40,832 nucleotides of DNA from positions 1 to 40,832 of IMG/VR virus record IMGVR_UViG_3300038660_000044; one strand, given 5' to 3'. The stretch is from a virus. The notes beneath the pieces are model-generated. The model saw nothing but the letters and a program-made list of their open reading frames with translations. It was not told where the DNA came from and ran no database searches. Shown one piece after another: positions 8,496-15,921 of the stretch (within the stretch, counting starts at the first letter, position 1; every line of letters begins with the position of its first letter). Both the position numbers and the translations under genes were made by a program.

Positions 8496-8929
8496 TTGCT
8501 CACCTCTTTGGCGCGCGCCGCCACGAACTCGGGGAACTTGCGGGCGTTGGCCCCGACGAAGTGGCGTCCCGCTTGATTGTAGGTCCGGCCCTTGCTGTCC
8601 TCACCTGTAAACCCCAACTCCATCCTGAGTGCGTAAGGCGCGGTCCAAGCAAATGTGAGCGTGTCGCCTATATCATACGCCCCCAGCGCCACCGTATAGC
8701 TTGTCTCGCCCTCGGTGCCGTTGGATGTCAGGCTGTTCTTTAGGTTCTTCGTTTTGCCTTCGGGTATCTTGCCCTCGACAAACGAAGTCGCGCCTAATGT
8801 GATGCCGCGCTGTGCCGTTTGAGCTGCTGATACCACGTCCTGAATTGCCTCGACTGCCACATATTTCAGGTTCTGCGTGGTCAGCTTTTCAAAGTCCGCA
8901 AGCTGCGCTGTGAATGTCTTGCCTGCCAT
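8492..8929 (-). CDS. HK97 gp10-like tail completion / neck protein
   Basis: This 145-residue protein has an N-terminal helix and the motif 'APYALRMELGFTG' followed by 'GRHFVGANARKFPEFV'. That pattern of Y-x-x-x-x-E-x-G, then a Gly/Phe element and a C-terminal helix, is typical of HK97 gp10-like proteins. These form the head-tail interface. It overlaps the next gene by 4 bases. Confidence 0.78.
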   Translation of the reverse strand: MAGKTFTAQLADFEKLTTQNLKYVAVEAIQDVVSAAQTAQRGITLGATSFVEGKIPEGKTKNLKNSLTSNGTEGETSYTVALGAYDIGDTLTFAWTAPYALRMELGFTGEDSKGRTYNQAGRHFVGANARKFPEFVAARAKEVSK

Positions 8930-8932
8930 GGG

Positions 8933-9949
8933 CTATCCCTTCGGAACTCGCACGCGATAGAACGTAAAACACGAGCATTTGACGTTGTGCTTTGGCCCGC
9001 CCGCCGGATCGTGGCTGTGCTTCATTTGGGCGTCTGGAAAGTTGAACGTCTCGTTGAATTCAATCACCGTACCGTCCATCGCGCTGTGGTCTTCACGGGG
9101 GTCGTCTGCAAAGCCGCGCCGCCATTCTTTGGTAACGCCCTCAACATCATCGCGCTCAAGCATTTGCGCATAGGCTTCGTCGCGGCCTTGGGTTTGGGCC
9201 TTGAATGCCTCGGCCTCTGCTACGCGCTTTGCCCGCGCGCCTGTGGCCTTTGTCTTGTACGCCTCAACCAATCTGTCAGCGTCCGCTTGGCTGAGTGCCT
9301 TGCCGTCTTTGATCGCCTTGCGCACCATGCCGTCAAAGCGGCGGTTGGCCTCTTTGTAGCGAGGCGTTTTCATGCCCTTGTCTTTGAAGTATTCGCCTAT
9401 GCGGTCGGGGTCACTCAACATGGATCGCAGGTTTATCATGCGGTCTGTTTGCGGGCCGTCCAGCCCGATGATGCCCACGCGCCGCGATGATTTGAGCCGC
9501 CCGCCTAAGTCTCTGGCGATTGTGCTTGTCGATCTGTTGTTTTGCAGCCCGTCCACAATGACCTTGCGCGCGTTCAGGATTGCGTCGTCACCTACATTCG
9601 TGACCAACGACGCCGCTTGTTCTGTGGCAATCGCAACTGCCCGCGCATGGTTCCCGTCGAACGAAAACCGCCCCGCCAAGCCATTCGGCAAGTCCTGCGT
9701 TACCGCCAACCCACCGCCAATGAAAGCGTCCTGAATCGCGCGTTGGAGCGGGTACATCACGCCGCTGTCGATCTTAAACAGCGCCGCCGCTGCCTCGATG
9801 TTGCCCGCTTCTAGCAGCCGGACCAGCGCCGCTGTGTCGATTGCACCGCTGGCCTTTGCCGTGGCCTCGGTGAACGCCTTGCGGATGGCTGCGGTCTGTT
9901 GGCGTAGAAGTGCCTCCACGCGGCGTTGTTGTGCTGTTTTCGCGGCCAT
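8933..9949 (-). CDS. Mu gpF-like minor head protein
   Basis: This 338-residue protein is Ala/Lys rich and helical at the N-terminus. It ends in the signature of the Mu F / SPP1 gp7 family: 'REDHSAMDGTVIEF', then 'DPAGGPKHNVKCSCFTFYRV'. Such proteins sit on the portal or inside the head and can be ejected with DNA. They normally follow the portal gene directly. Here the gene lies after the neck genes, just before gp10, which is unusual. ATG at 9949 overlaps the upstream stop as TAATG. Confidence 0.85.
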   Translation of the reverse strand: MAAKTAQQRRVEALLRQQTAAIRKAFTEATAKASGAIDTAALVRLLEAGNIEAAAALFKIDSGVMYPLQRAIQDAFIGGGLAVTQDLPNGLAGRFSFDGNHARAVAIATEQAASLVTNVGDDAILNARKVIVDGLQNNRSTSTIARDLGGRLKSSRRVGIIGLDGPQTDRMINLRSMLSDPDRIGEYFKDKGMKTPRYKEANRRFDGMVRKAIKDGKALSQADADRLVEAYKTKATGARAKRVAEAEAFKAQTQGRDEAYAQMLERDDVEGVTKEWRRGFADDPREDHSAMDGTVIEFNETFNFPDAQMKHSHDPAGGPKHNVKCSCFTFYRVRVPKG

Positions 9950-10161
9950 TATTGCACCGCCACGCTTTGAAAGTCGCTCAACTCAAGAGTGACCCAAAAC
10001 TCTTTCCGGTATTCATCCTTGCACGGCCCAACAACTGCAAAGATAGCGTCCTGCGATTCACATTCCTCACCATCATCGTCCAGCCACACAGACACAGGCC
10101 AAGTGCAGCCATCGCACATCAGCACAATCCCTGCGTCTCTGTTGATTGCTTCGACAGCCAT
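9949..10161 (-). CDS. small acidic protein, unknown
   Basis: This 70-residue acidic protein begins 'MAVEAINRDAGIVLMC' and contains a possible metal or disulphide pair 'CDGC' and a later cluster 'DDDGEEC'. The start codon follows the upstream stop directly (TAAATG). It is cotranscribed with the Mu F-like gene. Function is not recognised. Confidence 0.65.
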   Translation of the reverse strand: MAVEAINRDAGIVLMCDGCTWPVSVWLDDDGEECESQDAIFAVVGPCKDEYRKEFWVTLELSDFQSVAVQ

Positions 10162-10392
10162 TTACTCTGGCACCTTGCCCATCGCCAACAGGATCGGCGG
10201 ATGTGCGGAACCCAACAGCGTCACATGGATAGGCGCTCCTGCGACAATCGCTTCAATCTCGGCGGGCGTCGGTTGCCATGATGTTGTCATGGCGGGGCTT
10301 CCTTCGATGGTGTGATCCTTCAACGGCAGGCCAAGATATCCTTGCGACTTGCCAATTCTCCGCGTTGCGCCCTCGATTGCGTTAATGAGCAT
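10162..10392 (-). CDS. conserved small phage protein, unknown
   Basis: This 76-residue protein starts at ATG 10392, supported by a GGAAGG site just upstream; a longer frame to 10422 runs into a hairpin. The C-terminal half has the pattern W-x-P-T-x-A-E-I-x-x-I-x-A-G-A-P-I followed by 'HPPILLAMGKVPE', which I have seen in small proteins of unknown function in many phages. It may assist head or neck assembly given its place. Confidence 0.65.
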   Translation of the reverse strand: MLINAIEGATRRIGKSQGYLGLPLKDHTIEGSPAMTTSWQPTPAEIEAIVAGAPIHVTLLGSAHPPILLAMGKVPE

Positions 10393-10415
10393 GGTGGTTC
10401 CTTCCACGCGCTTAG

Positions 10416-10431
10416 GCCGCACGGATGCGGC
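10416..10431. other. GC hairpin downstream of the inserted DNA-binding gene
   Basis: GCCGCA at 10416 pairs with TGCGGC at 10426 around a 4-nt loop. On the plus strand it is followed by GTTTCGTT, a weak terminator tail; on the minus strand there is no U-tract. It marks the downstream boundary of the gene at 10456-11022. Confidence 0.35.
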
Positions 10432-10455
10432 GTTTCGTTGAATTGTCGGGGGTGG

Positions 10456-11022
10456 TTAGGGCTTAGATACCTTCGCGCCGCGCTTTAGGATCGTTTGCCT
10501 AGATAATCCCGTTATGTGCGTTGCCTCTTTCCAGCCAAAGAAAACAGCGCCATCAATCTCAATCCGCTTGCGCTTCTTTTCAGAGTTTGCCGCGATCTGG
10601 TCTGGGGTCAAGTTGCTGCCCTTGCCATTTCCGACCGTATCAAGCCGACCCAAGGCCTTGGCGCTCTTAACGGTGCTGATACTTACCCCAAGCGAGTCGG
10701 CTGCGGCTTGAGCGCCGTTGTATGTAACGCCTCGGATGGTTACTGGCTTTTTTAATGCCTTAGACAGATTTTGGGACTTTGCGGCTGCGGCGGCACGAAA
10801 CGCCTCTAGTTCAGACATTAACGCCGTTTCTATCTTGGCGTTATCATCATTTATCGCTGCGATCGCCGCTACGGCGTGGCACAGAAATATTCGAGACGTT
10901 TGGGCGTCAACATCAGACCAATGGCTTTTGTCGGCCCATTTTTGCCCCGAAACTCTCAGGCAATAGGCGTGCCAAATGCGACTTGCGACGTATTCAATTC
11001 TTTCGTTTGGGCCTGTCATCAT
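10456..11022 (-). CDS. orphan DNA-binding protein with two NUMOD1/IENR1-like modules
   Basis: This 188-residue protein carries two helix-turn-helix modules of the kind attached to homing endonucleases. The first (about 94-132) has 'RGVTYNGAQAAADSLGVS' followed by a T-V recognition helix. The second (about 150-185) has 'KRIEIDGAVFFGWKEATHI' followed by 'LSRQTILKRG'. No HNH or GIY-YIG nuclease motif is visible, so it may be a degenerate or repurposed element. It interrupts the neck gene cluster and has its own promoter and operator-like repeats upstream. Regulation of or by these repeats is a reasonable inference. Confidence 0.65.
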   Translation of the reverse strand: MMTGPNERIEYVASRIWHAYCLRVSGQKWADKSHWSDVDAQTSRIFLCHAVAAIAAINDDNAKIETALMSELEAFRAAAAAKSQNLSKALKKPVTIRGVTYNGAQAAADSLGVSISTVKSAKALGRLDTVGNGKGSNLTPDQIAANSEKKRKRIEIDGAVFFGWKEATHITGLSRQTILKRGAKVSKP

Positions 11023-11042
11023 GGTTCTCCATTTTGACGCTC

Positions 11043-11071
11043 AGTTTATTCCCAATTTACAGGCTTTTCAA
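11043..11071 (-). promoter_or_regulatory. sigma70-type promoter of the inserted gene
   Basis: On the minus strand TTGAAA (11066-11071) and TAAACT (11043-11048) are separated by exactly 17 bases, just upstream of the start at 11022. The -35 box matches 5 of 6 and the -10 box 4 of 6 consensus positions. An internal promoter in an otherwise tightly packed structural operon is typical of a moron. Confidence 0.55.
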
Positions 11072-11110
11072 CAGTCCAGAACTGTCCTTTGCTGTCCGGA
11101 ACTGTCCTTT
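11071..11110. repeat. two tandem 20-bp repeats (putative operator)
   Basis: The units 11071-11090 and 11091-11110 match at 17 of 20 positions and share 'GAACTGTCCTTT'. They lie immediately upstream of the -35 box of the internal promoter and end at the stop codon of the preceding gene. They are good candidates for a binding site of the adjacent DNA-binding protein. Confidence 0.6.
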
Positions 11111-11315
11111 ATCTCATCATCCCCATCACATAGCCTAGCAGAAACGCTGCCTCTATCTGCTGATCATACGCCGCGAACACTTCCGGCGCAATCATGTGGA
11201 GCGCCCATTGCGCCTCTGCGGTGCGTCCTGCGTCTAGGTGCGACTGGACCAGCCACCTCTGCGAGAAGTGAGCCAGTGACGCTATTTCGGACGCTGTGGG
11301 CAGGTTAGTCGGCAA
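11109..11315 (-). CDS. small neck-cluster protein, unknown
   Basis: This 68-residue helical protein begins 'MPTNLPTASEIASLAHFSQR' and ends 'FLLGYVMGMMR'. Its ATG at 11315 overlaps the preceding gene by 11 bases. Its location between head-closure-type genes and the tail completion genes suggests a minor assembly role. Family not recognised. Confidence 0.6.
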   Translation of the reverse strand: MPTNLPTASEIASLAHFSQRWLVQSHLDAGRTAEAQWALHMIAPEVFAAYDQQIEAAFLLGYVMGMMR

Positions 11316-11685
11316 GCATTACCTCATGTTTGACCTCAACGCCGGAAAATAGCAGCGTCTCCACGCTTTCGACCTGCAAGAACTTCGTCGCGCTGGTCAC
11401 GTCTGCGCTTGTCACGTTGAGTGCGATGTAATCCGCCTTGGTTGGCTTAACACCTAGCGCGCCGATTGTCAGCATGGTTTTAGTGACGCCGATCAACATG
11501 CCAGACGCATCCCGCATCATTATGGGCTTTGGCGATACCAGAATATCAAAGTGAACGGGGCTGGTGTTCACCGGAACATCTGGATCAGTCTGCACCGCGC
11601 CTTTGCGGCGCAACACGCATGGCGTTCCGATGCTGGCGATACCTTCGGCCACGTCCTTTGCGGCTGCTATTGCCTCTCCGCTCAT
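11305..11685 (-). CDS. putative head closure (stopper) protein
   Basis: This 126-residue protein starts at ATG 11685 because that codon overlaps the upstream stop as ATGA; the longer frame to 11793 would overlap the adaptor gene by 112 bases. The sequence is mixed alpha/beta with a 'SPVHFDILVSPKPIMM' strand pair. Its size and order (after the gp6-like adaptor, before gp10-like) fit a stopper protein, but no motif proves this. Confidence 0.6.
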   Translation of the reverse strand: MSGEAIAAAKDVAEGIASIGTPCVLRRKGAVQTDPDVPVNTSPVHFDILVSPKPIMMRDASGMLIGVTKTMLTIGALGVKPTKADYIALNVTSADVTSATKFLQVESVETLLFSGVEVKHEVMLAD

Positions 11686-12077
11686 GACCGCAACAACGTC
11701 TTGGTATTGCCGCCGATGAATGGCCTCATCATTCCGTCGATCCGCGTGCTTTTCGGCACCTGCGAACCGCCCTTGCGCCCGGTAAACTCCCACCGAATAT
11801 CGCCAACGCCTGTCAGCACCTTGTCGCCCGCATCGCTGTAGGTTTTGGAGAACACGTTAGGCTCTGCCAACTCCAGACGCGCCGCCTCATACGTTGCGGC
11901 CTCTACGGCGCCTGGCAATGGGTCCACGAACGCAGGCAAGAACCGAGCCACATACTCCGCCGCGATGTAGTCGCCCGCCCGCACAAGAGCCGCCTCTGCG
12001 TCTGTGTCAGTCGCCGCTGTCGGTGCGCTGTCGCCCCTTGCAAGGGCGTATGCGCGGAATGATGCAAGATCAGTCAT
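11682..12077 (-). CDS. head-tail adaptor (gp6-like / DnaT-like family)
   Basis: This 131-residue protein, starting 'MTDLASFRAYALARGD' at 12077, resembles the phage adaptor family often labelled 'DnaT-like'. It has a lead helix, an A-L-V-R-A-x-D-Y-I element, then 'PGAVEAATYEAARLEL', and a C-terminal Gly-Arg segment. These bind the portal and open the head-tail connection. The longer frame to 12131 would run into the hydrolase gene, so I prefer 12077 (8-base overlap). Confidence 0.7.
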   Translation of the reverse strand: MTDLASFRAYALARGDSAPTAATDTDAEAALVRAGDYIAAEYVARFLPAFVDPLPGAVEAATYEAARLELAEPNVFSKTYSDAGDKVLTGVGDIRWEFTGRKGGSQVPKSTRIDGMMRPFIGGNTKTLLRS

Positions 12078-12501
12078 TATGGTCTGTCTCCACAATCTCT
12101 GCACGCCCGCCGCATCCGCTGGAAAGTGCAATGGCGGCGCTTACTGCCTCGGCGGCGGTCGCGCCCATGTGCAGCGCACCAAAGGCTATATGCTGGCCCG
12201 ACCCTATCGCATAGAATGGGGCTTGGTATTCAAACCAGTCGCTTTCGCCGTACTTCTCGCAGACCGTGCCGTCTGATTTTAGCCATAATCCGGCATCTAC
12301 GGAAAACCCGCTTGCCTGTCTATCAGCCATTGCTTTCAACGCCGATGACGCTTCGCCAAGTTCGCCCGAAAATCCAGCAAATCCGCCGCCTATGTCAGGA
12401 TGGACCGCTGTCCACTTACGGATTTCGCCGCAATATAAGTCATCGCCGGATACTTGCGTATCGCAGCACATTACGCCGTCTCTGACCACAATAACAGTCA
12501 T
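12070..12501 (-). CDS. HslV/proteasome-like Ntn hydrolase
   Basis: This 143-residue protein matches the proteasome-beta/HslV fold in order. Thr2 would become the N-terminal nucleophile after Met removal (HslV also begins M-T-T-I-V). Asp14 in 'GVMCCDTQ' matches the Asp17 position. Lys29 in 'GEIRKW' matches Lys33. 'GGGFAGFSGE' matches the HslV 'LAGFAGGTAD' element, and 'YAIGSG' matches the HslV 'AIGSGG' loop. A C-terminal helix and 'GGRAEIV' close the fold. It is shorter than HslV (about 175). It sits between capsid and adaptor genes, so a role in head maturation or internal protein cleavage is possible but inferred. Confidence 0.75.
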   Translation of the reverse strand: MTVIVVRDGVMCCDTQVSGDDLYCGEIRKWTAVHPDIGGGFAGFSGELGEASSALKAMADRQASGFSVDAGLWLKSDGTVCEKYGESDWFEYQAPFYAIGSGQHIAFGALHMGATAAEAVSAAIALSSGCGGRAEIVETDHND

Positions 12502-12731
12502 TAAAGGCCCGTGAAAATGGCCGCTTTGACCATCCCGCGCATATCCTGAATATTGGCTCCCTTGGGGATCTCAACGCCGTGGGCTTCGGCCATGTCCCGC
12601 AAGTCGCCCTTGCTCATGGCGTCAATCGTTTCTGGCGTGAACGCTTCGGGTTCTGCTGGTGATGGTGCGCCCAATGACTGCGCCGTGTACCGCGCCTGCA
12701 TGTCTAGCTGTTGCTTGATGTTCATATTCAT
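12501..12731 (-). CDS. small protein with HeH/SAP-like helix-loop-helix
   Basis: This 76-residue protein has a disordered Pro/Glu-rich middle and a C-terminal segment 'SKGDLRDMAEAHGVEI' followed by a second helix, resembling the HeH/SAP/LEM fold. Such small proteins are common beside phage capsid genes. Its stop overlaps the hydrolase start (TAATG). Alternative starts at 12731 and 12725 are equally plausible. Confidence 0.65.
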   Translation of the reverse strand: MNMNIKQQLDMQARYTAQSLGAPSPAEPEAFTPETIDAMSKGDLRDMAEAHGVEIPKGANIQDMRGMVKAAIFTGL

Positions 12732-12781
12732 TCTCCGCTGTGCTTTGTGACGGGGCGAACAATGCCGCCCCGCTTCAAAAA

Positions 12782-13810
12782 TCAGCCGTTTGTGACGATC
12801 GAAGCAAGTGGCACGAGCTTACGTTCGATCACGCGGTCCCAATTTGCAGCCAAACGAAGCTGCGCCAGAGTGGCGTTTCCGTCTGTCAGCGTGGTGTTTG
12901 TGAATGCAGTGCCGAACGGGTGGATCACCCACGATTTGCGCTCCCAAAGCGTCTCAATGCCTGCACCGTTGCCCTGAGCCGCTTCACGCTCCAGTTCCAC
13001 CGGAACCTTCGGGCTGCGCTCGCCATAGCCGATCAGGCCAGTGCCGAACAGATAGCTGGTGTAGGTCGCGGCTGCATCGGTGCCGCCCGTACCTGCTGCG
13101 GCTGTCATGGGCAGGCTGTCATCGACAACTAGACGGCGGCCAAGGAATGACGGGATGGTGAGCTGCCCGTTGCTGTCCGCAAGGAATTCAATATCGTTAT
13201 TGTCCACCATGCGCTTGGCTACAACGGAATGCACGGCGAACACCGCGTAATCGTCATAGTGGTCGCCAGAGGTAAACGCCGCTGCGGTGAAAACTTCGCG
13301 CCCGAACAAGGTCCCAGTCGCCACGTCCGCATTGGTAGCGCCTGCGACGTTGTTGACCATATCGCCATCGTCGTTTGCCACGTTGTCGGCAATGACGCCT
13401 TGCAGCGATGCAATGGTGCGGCGCTGCCACTGGCGCATCCAATAAGTGCCGAAGCGATTGCGCACCTGTTGCATGGGGTCAGACCCGGCAAGTTCGCCTG
13501 TCATGTCCGCAGACGAATAGCCTTGGTTAAGGCTGGCCATACGTGCAACCTGCGTGCCTGTCTCGATCTTCGCAGGAACGGCAATATCGGCCGGATCGTC
13601 GGTACCGTAGTTTGGCTCGTCGGATGCATCCAGATCTTTCCAGAACGGCAGTTCAGCAATGCGCCCGCCGTCTGAGAACATGCCAGCAAGGGCTGGGTTT
13701 GCAACTGCGATACCGCTGTCAAAGAAAACAGTCTTTTCAGGGCCGTTTACGGCTGTGTACGAGGAGTAGACCTCGGGGACATATACGTCAGAGATTTGTG
13801 TGGTAGCCAT
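12782..13810 (-). CDS. major capsid protein
   Basis: This 342-residue protein follows the scaffold gene and carries features of an HK97-fold shell protein: an N-arm, a spine-helix region near residues 115-150 ('RNRFGTYWMRQWQRR'), and a C-terminal 'ERKSWVIHPFGTAF' strand seen in several capsid families. It builds the icosahedral head. ATG at 13810 has a GAAAGGAAAG ribosome site. The family was assigned from position, length and these features. Confidence 0.88.
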   Translation of the reverse strand: MATTQISDVYVPEVYSSYTAVNGPEKTVFFDSGIAVANPALAGMFSDGGRIAELPFWKDLDASDEPNYGTDDPADIAVPAKIETGTQVARMASLNQGYSSADMTGELAGSDPMQQVRNRFGTYWMRQWQRRTIASLQGVIADNVANDDGDMVNNVAGATNADVATGTLFGREVFTAAAFTSGDHYDDYAVFAVHSVVAKRMVDNNDIEFLADSNGQLTIPSFLGRRLVVDDSLPMTAAAGTGGTDAAATYTSYLFGTGLIGYGERSPKVPVELEREAAQGNGAGIETLWERKSWVIHPFGTAFTNTTLTDGNATLAQLRLAANWDRVIERKLVPLASIVTNG

Positions 13811-13828
13811 GAGGCTTTCCTTTCGAGA

Positions 13829-14542
13829 TTATGTGCCGGCTAATTGCCGGAATGTTTCGGGGTCGCTGTGGAATAGAGCCGTGCGCTCTTTGTCGCCCAT
13901 CTTTGCGAATGTCTCCGCATTAGCTGGGGCGTTGCCGTTCTTGCCACCCGTTGCGCCGCCGCCTGAAGCGGGGGTCACGAAGTCCTTGCCTTCACCAGCC
14001 GCCCATCGCTTAACGTGATCGACCAAGGCCAACGGCCCCATGTCGGTATCCACGAAGGGCTTGCCATCGTCGCCGATCTTCACATCGCCTGCCAGCATGG
14101 TGCGCGCCGCTTTTGCAAATGACGTGTTTGTGACGCCCGCGCCGTTAAGCGCGTCCGTCAAATCACGGTCGAGTGCGTTTTTCAGCGCGCGGCCTTGCTC
14201 GGCTTCGTACTTGCCTTTGTACTCGTCGCGCTCTGCTTCGAGTGTCTGGCGTAGCTTGATAAGCGCGGCCTCGTCGGCTTTCCCGTCCTTGAGTTTTGCC
14301 CACTTTTCAGCGTCAAAATCTTCGGGGAATTCCTTGGCGAGTGCTTTGGCCGCATCGCGCTCGGAACGTGCCGCATCGCGGTCGGCCTTCGTGCGCTCAT
14401 ATGCTGATTTGAGATTGGCAACATCGGGGTGATTATCTACGCCGGACACTTGCAAGATGAACTTGCCGTCTGTTTCGGTGTAGAATGGCTTAACAGCATC
14501 ATCAATGCCGTCGAGAGTGTCGAGAACGGTTTGCAAAGCCAT
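13829..14542 (-). CDS. scaffolding protein
   Basis: This 237-residue protein is strongly charged, with a long coiled coil (about 40-110) of Lys/Glu/Arg/Ala and a Gly/Asn/Ala-rich linker (about 190-210) before a short basic helix at the C-terminus. That is the typical layout of a head scaffold, with the C-terminal helix binding capsid protein. It lies between portal and capsid genes. Confidence 0.88.
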   Translation of the reverse strand: MALQTVLDTLDGIDDAVKPFYTETDGKFILQVSGVDNHPDVANLKSAYERTKADRDAARSERDAAKALAKEFPEDFDAEKWAKLKDGKADEAALIKLRQTLEAERDEYKGKYEAEQGRALKNALDRDLTDALNGAGVTNTSFAKAARTMLAGDVKIGDDGKPFVDTDMGPLALVDHVKRWAAGEGKDFVTPASGGGATGGKNGNAPANAETFAKMGDKERTALFHSDPETFRQLAGT

Positions 14543-14586
14543 CGGCTTAATTCCTTTAAGTTATGGGTGTGGCCTCGCCACGGTGA

Positions 14587-15921
14587 TTACAGGCTGTCAG
14601 CCCGAATATCGCCGCCCTCAATGAGAGCGTATTCTTCATCAAACGTGCGCTCTTGGCTGGCAATACCGCCCGCCTGAATGCGCTCGTAATATGTCTCTTG
14701 TGCAAGCCCGCCGCTTTCGACCAGCGAGAACAGCGCAACGGCGTCCTGTGGCGTGAGCGTGGCGTCCAGCAAGTCCTTGGGAGGCGTGACCGTGATAGCC
14801 TCAATCACCGCGTCCGACTGCCCCAGCATCCGCGCGATGTTGCGCAAGGACGCCTCCAGCAATGAGCAGGATGATTGCGCCACCGTCTTTAAGTTTGCTG
14901 TCTCTGAGCGAAACCGCATCTTGCGCGCCGTTCCCGATTCATTGGCCTGCCCCGATTGCTCAAACAGACGCGCGCCCGCTTGAATGGCGATTGTCCGATT
15001 ATCTTGGATTGCCTCAAGGTGCGCCTGAATACCTGCGCAGGTTGGCGATACGTATTTCAGATCCGGCGTTGTATTGTCATCGCCTAGCATTTCGTGCACC
15101 ACGCCCGCGCCTACTGCGGTGGGTGCAGGCCCGTTGATTGCGACAAGCGTTTCCTGTCCGCTCATGTAGAGCTGCAAGCGGTAGTCTGCGGAAAGCTGGT
15201 ACATGGACAAAGCCGCGCGGGCGATGCCGATCATCGGCGGGGCTTCCAGATCCGGCCCCATGTCTTTTGCAGACGCGACCGCAAACGGTATCCTGTTGAG
15301 TGCGCCGCCGCCAAGTCGCGTTGGCGTTGCGTCCGTTTCGCCGTCAGACTTGTGTAAAGTCGCGGTGTAAACGCCATCGACAATCTGCAAAACGCGGTAC
15401 TTTTCTTCCTGCGCCCATACGAAGCCATCACGCACCGACTCGCTTTCATTCAGCACGAAGAACCCAACGTCCCAGTTGATAATCGTGTCGCCGCGATAGC
15501 CTGCGAGGAATGGATCACCGCCGCCTGTCGGTGCATCTGCAAGAACGCCGTAGCGCCCCGACACCAGCAAGTTGCGCGTTATGTTCTTGTGAAAGTCGTT
15601 GAGCGTAATGCCCTCGCCGTCAACATCCTCGAACAGATATTCCATGTTGCTTGGCAATTCGACCGCGATTTCTTCGCCGTGAATGATGCCGACCATAGCG
15701 CCAACGCTTGTCGCCAGAACCTCGGGGAACTGCGCCCGCATCTTGTATGCCGCATAGGCCGCGATGCCGTTGTCGCCGTGCGTCGTGTAGCCGGACGGCA
15801 TGGGCAGGTATGTGGTGCCGCGTTGCTTTACGTCGCCCTCGCCTTGATAGGCGTCATAGCACAGCCGCCAATCGTCAAGCACTTGGCGCGTGATTTGTGG
15901 ATGCAGCGAATTAACGGCCAT
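14587..15921 (-). CDS. portal protein (DUF4055 type)
   Basis: This 444-residue protein forms the dodecameric DNA channel at one head vertex. It resembles the DUF4055 portal-like family: N-terminal 'AYKMRAQFPEVLATSVGAM', a middle 'KNITRNLLVSGRYGVLAD', and a C-terminal helical region with 'ESGTARKMRFRSETANLK'. It follows terL directly (stop and start are adjacent) and precedes the scaffold. Confidence 0.9.
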   Translation of the reverse strand: MAVNSLHPQITRQVLDDWRLCYDAYQGEGDVKQRGTTYLPMPSGYTTHGDNGIAAYAAYKMRAQFPEVLATSVGAMVGIIHGEEIAVELPSNMEYLFEDVDGEGITLNDFHKNITRNLLVSGRYGVLADAPTGGGDPFLAGYRGDTIINWDVGFFVLNESESVRDGFVWAQEEKYRVLQIVDGVYTATLHKSDGETDATPTRLGGGALNRIPFAVASAKDMGPDLEAPPMIGIARAALSMYQLSADYRLQLYMSGQETLVAINGPAPTAVGAGVVHEMLGDDNTTPDLKYVSPTCAGIQAHLEAIQDNRTIAIQAGARLFEQSGQANESGTARKMRFRSETANLKTVAQSSCSLLEASLRNIARMLGQSDAVIEAITVTPPKDLLDATLTPQDAVALFSLVESGGLAQETYYERIQAGGIASQERTFDEEYALIEGGDIRADSL

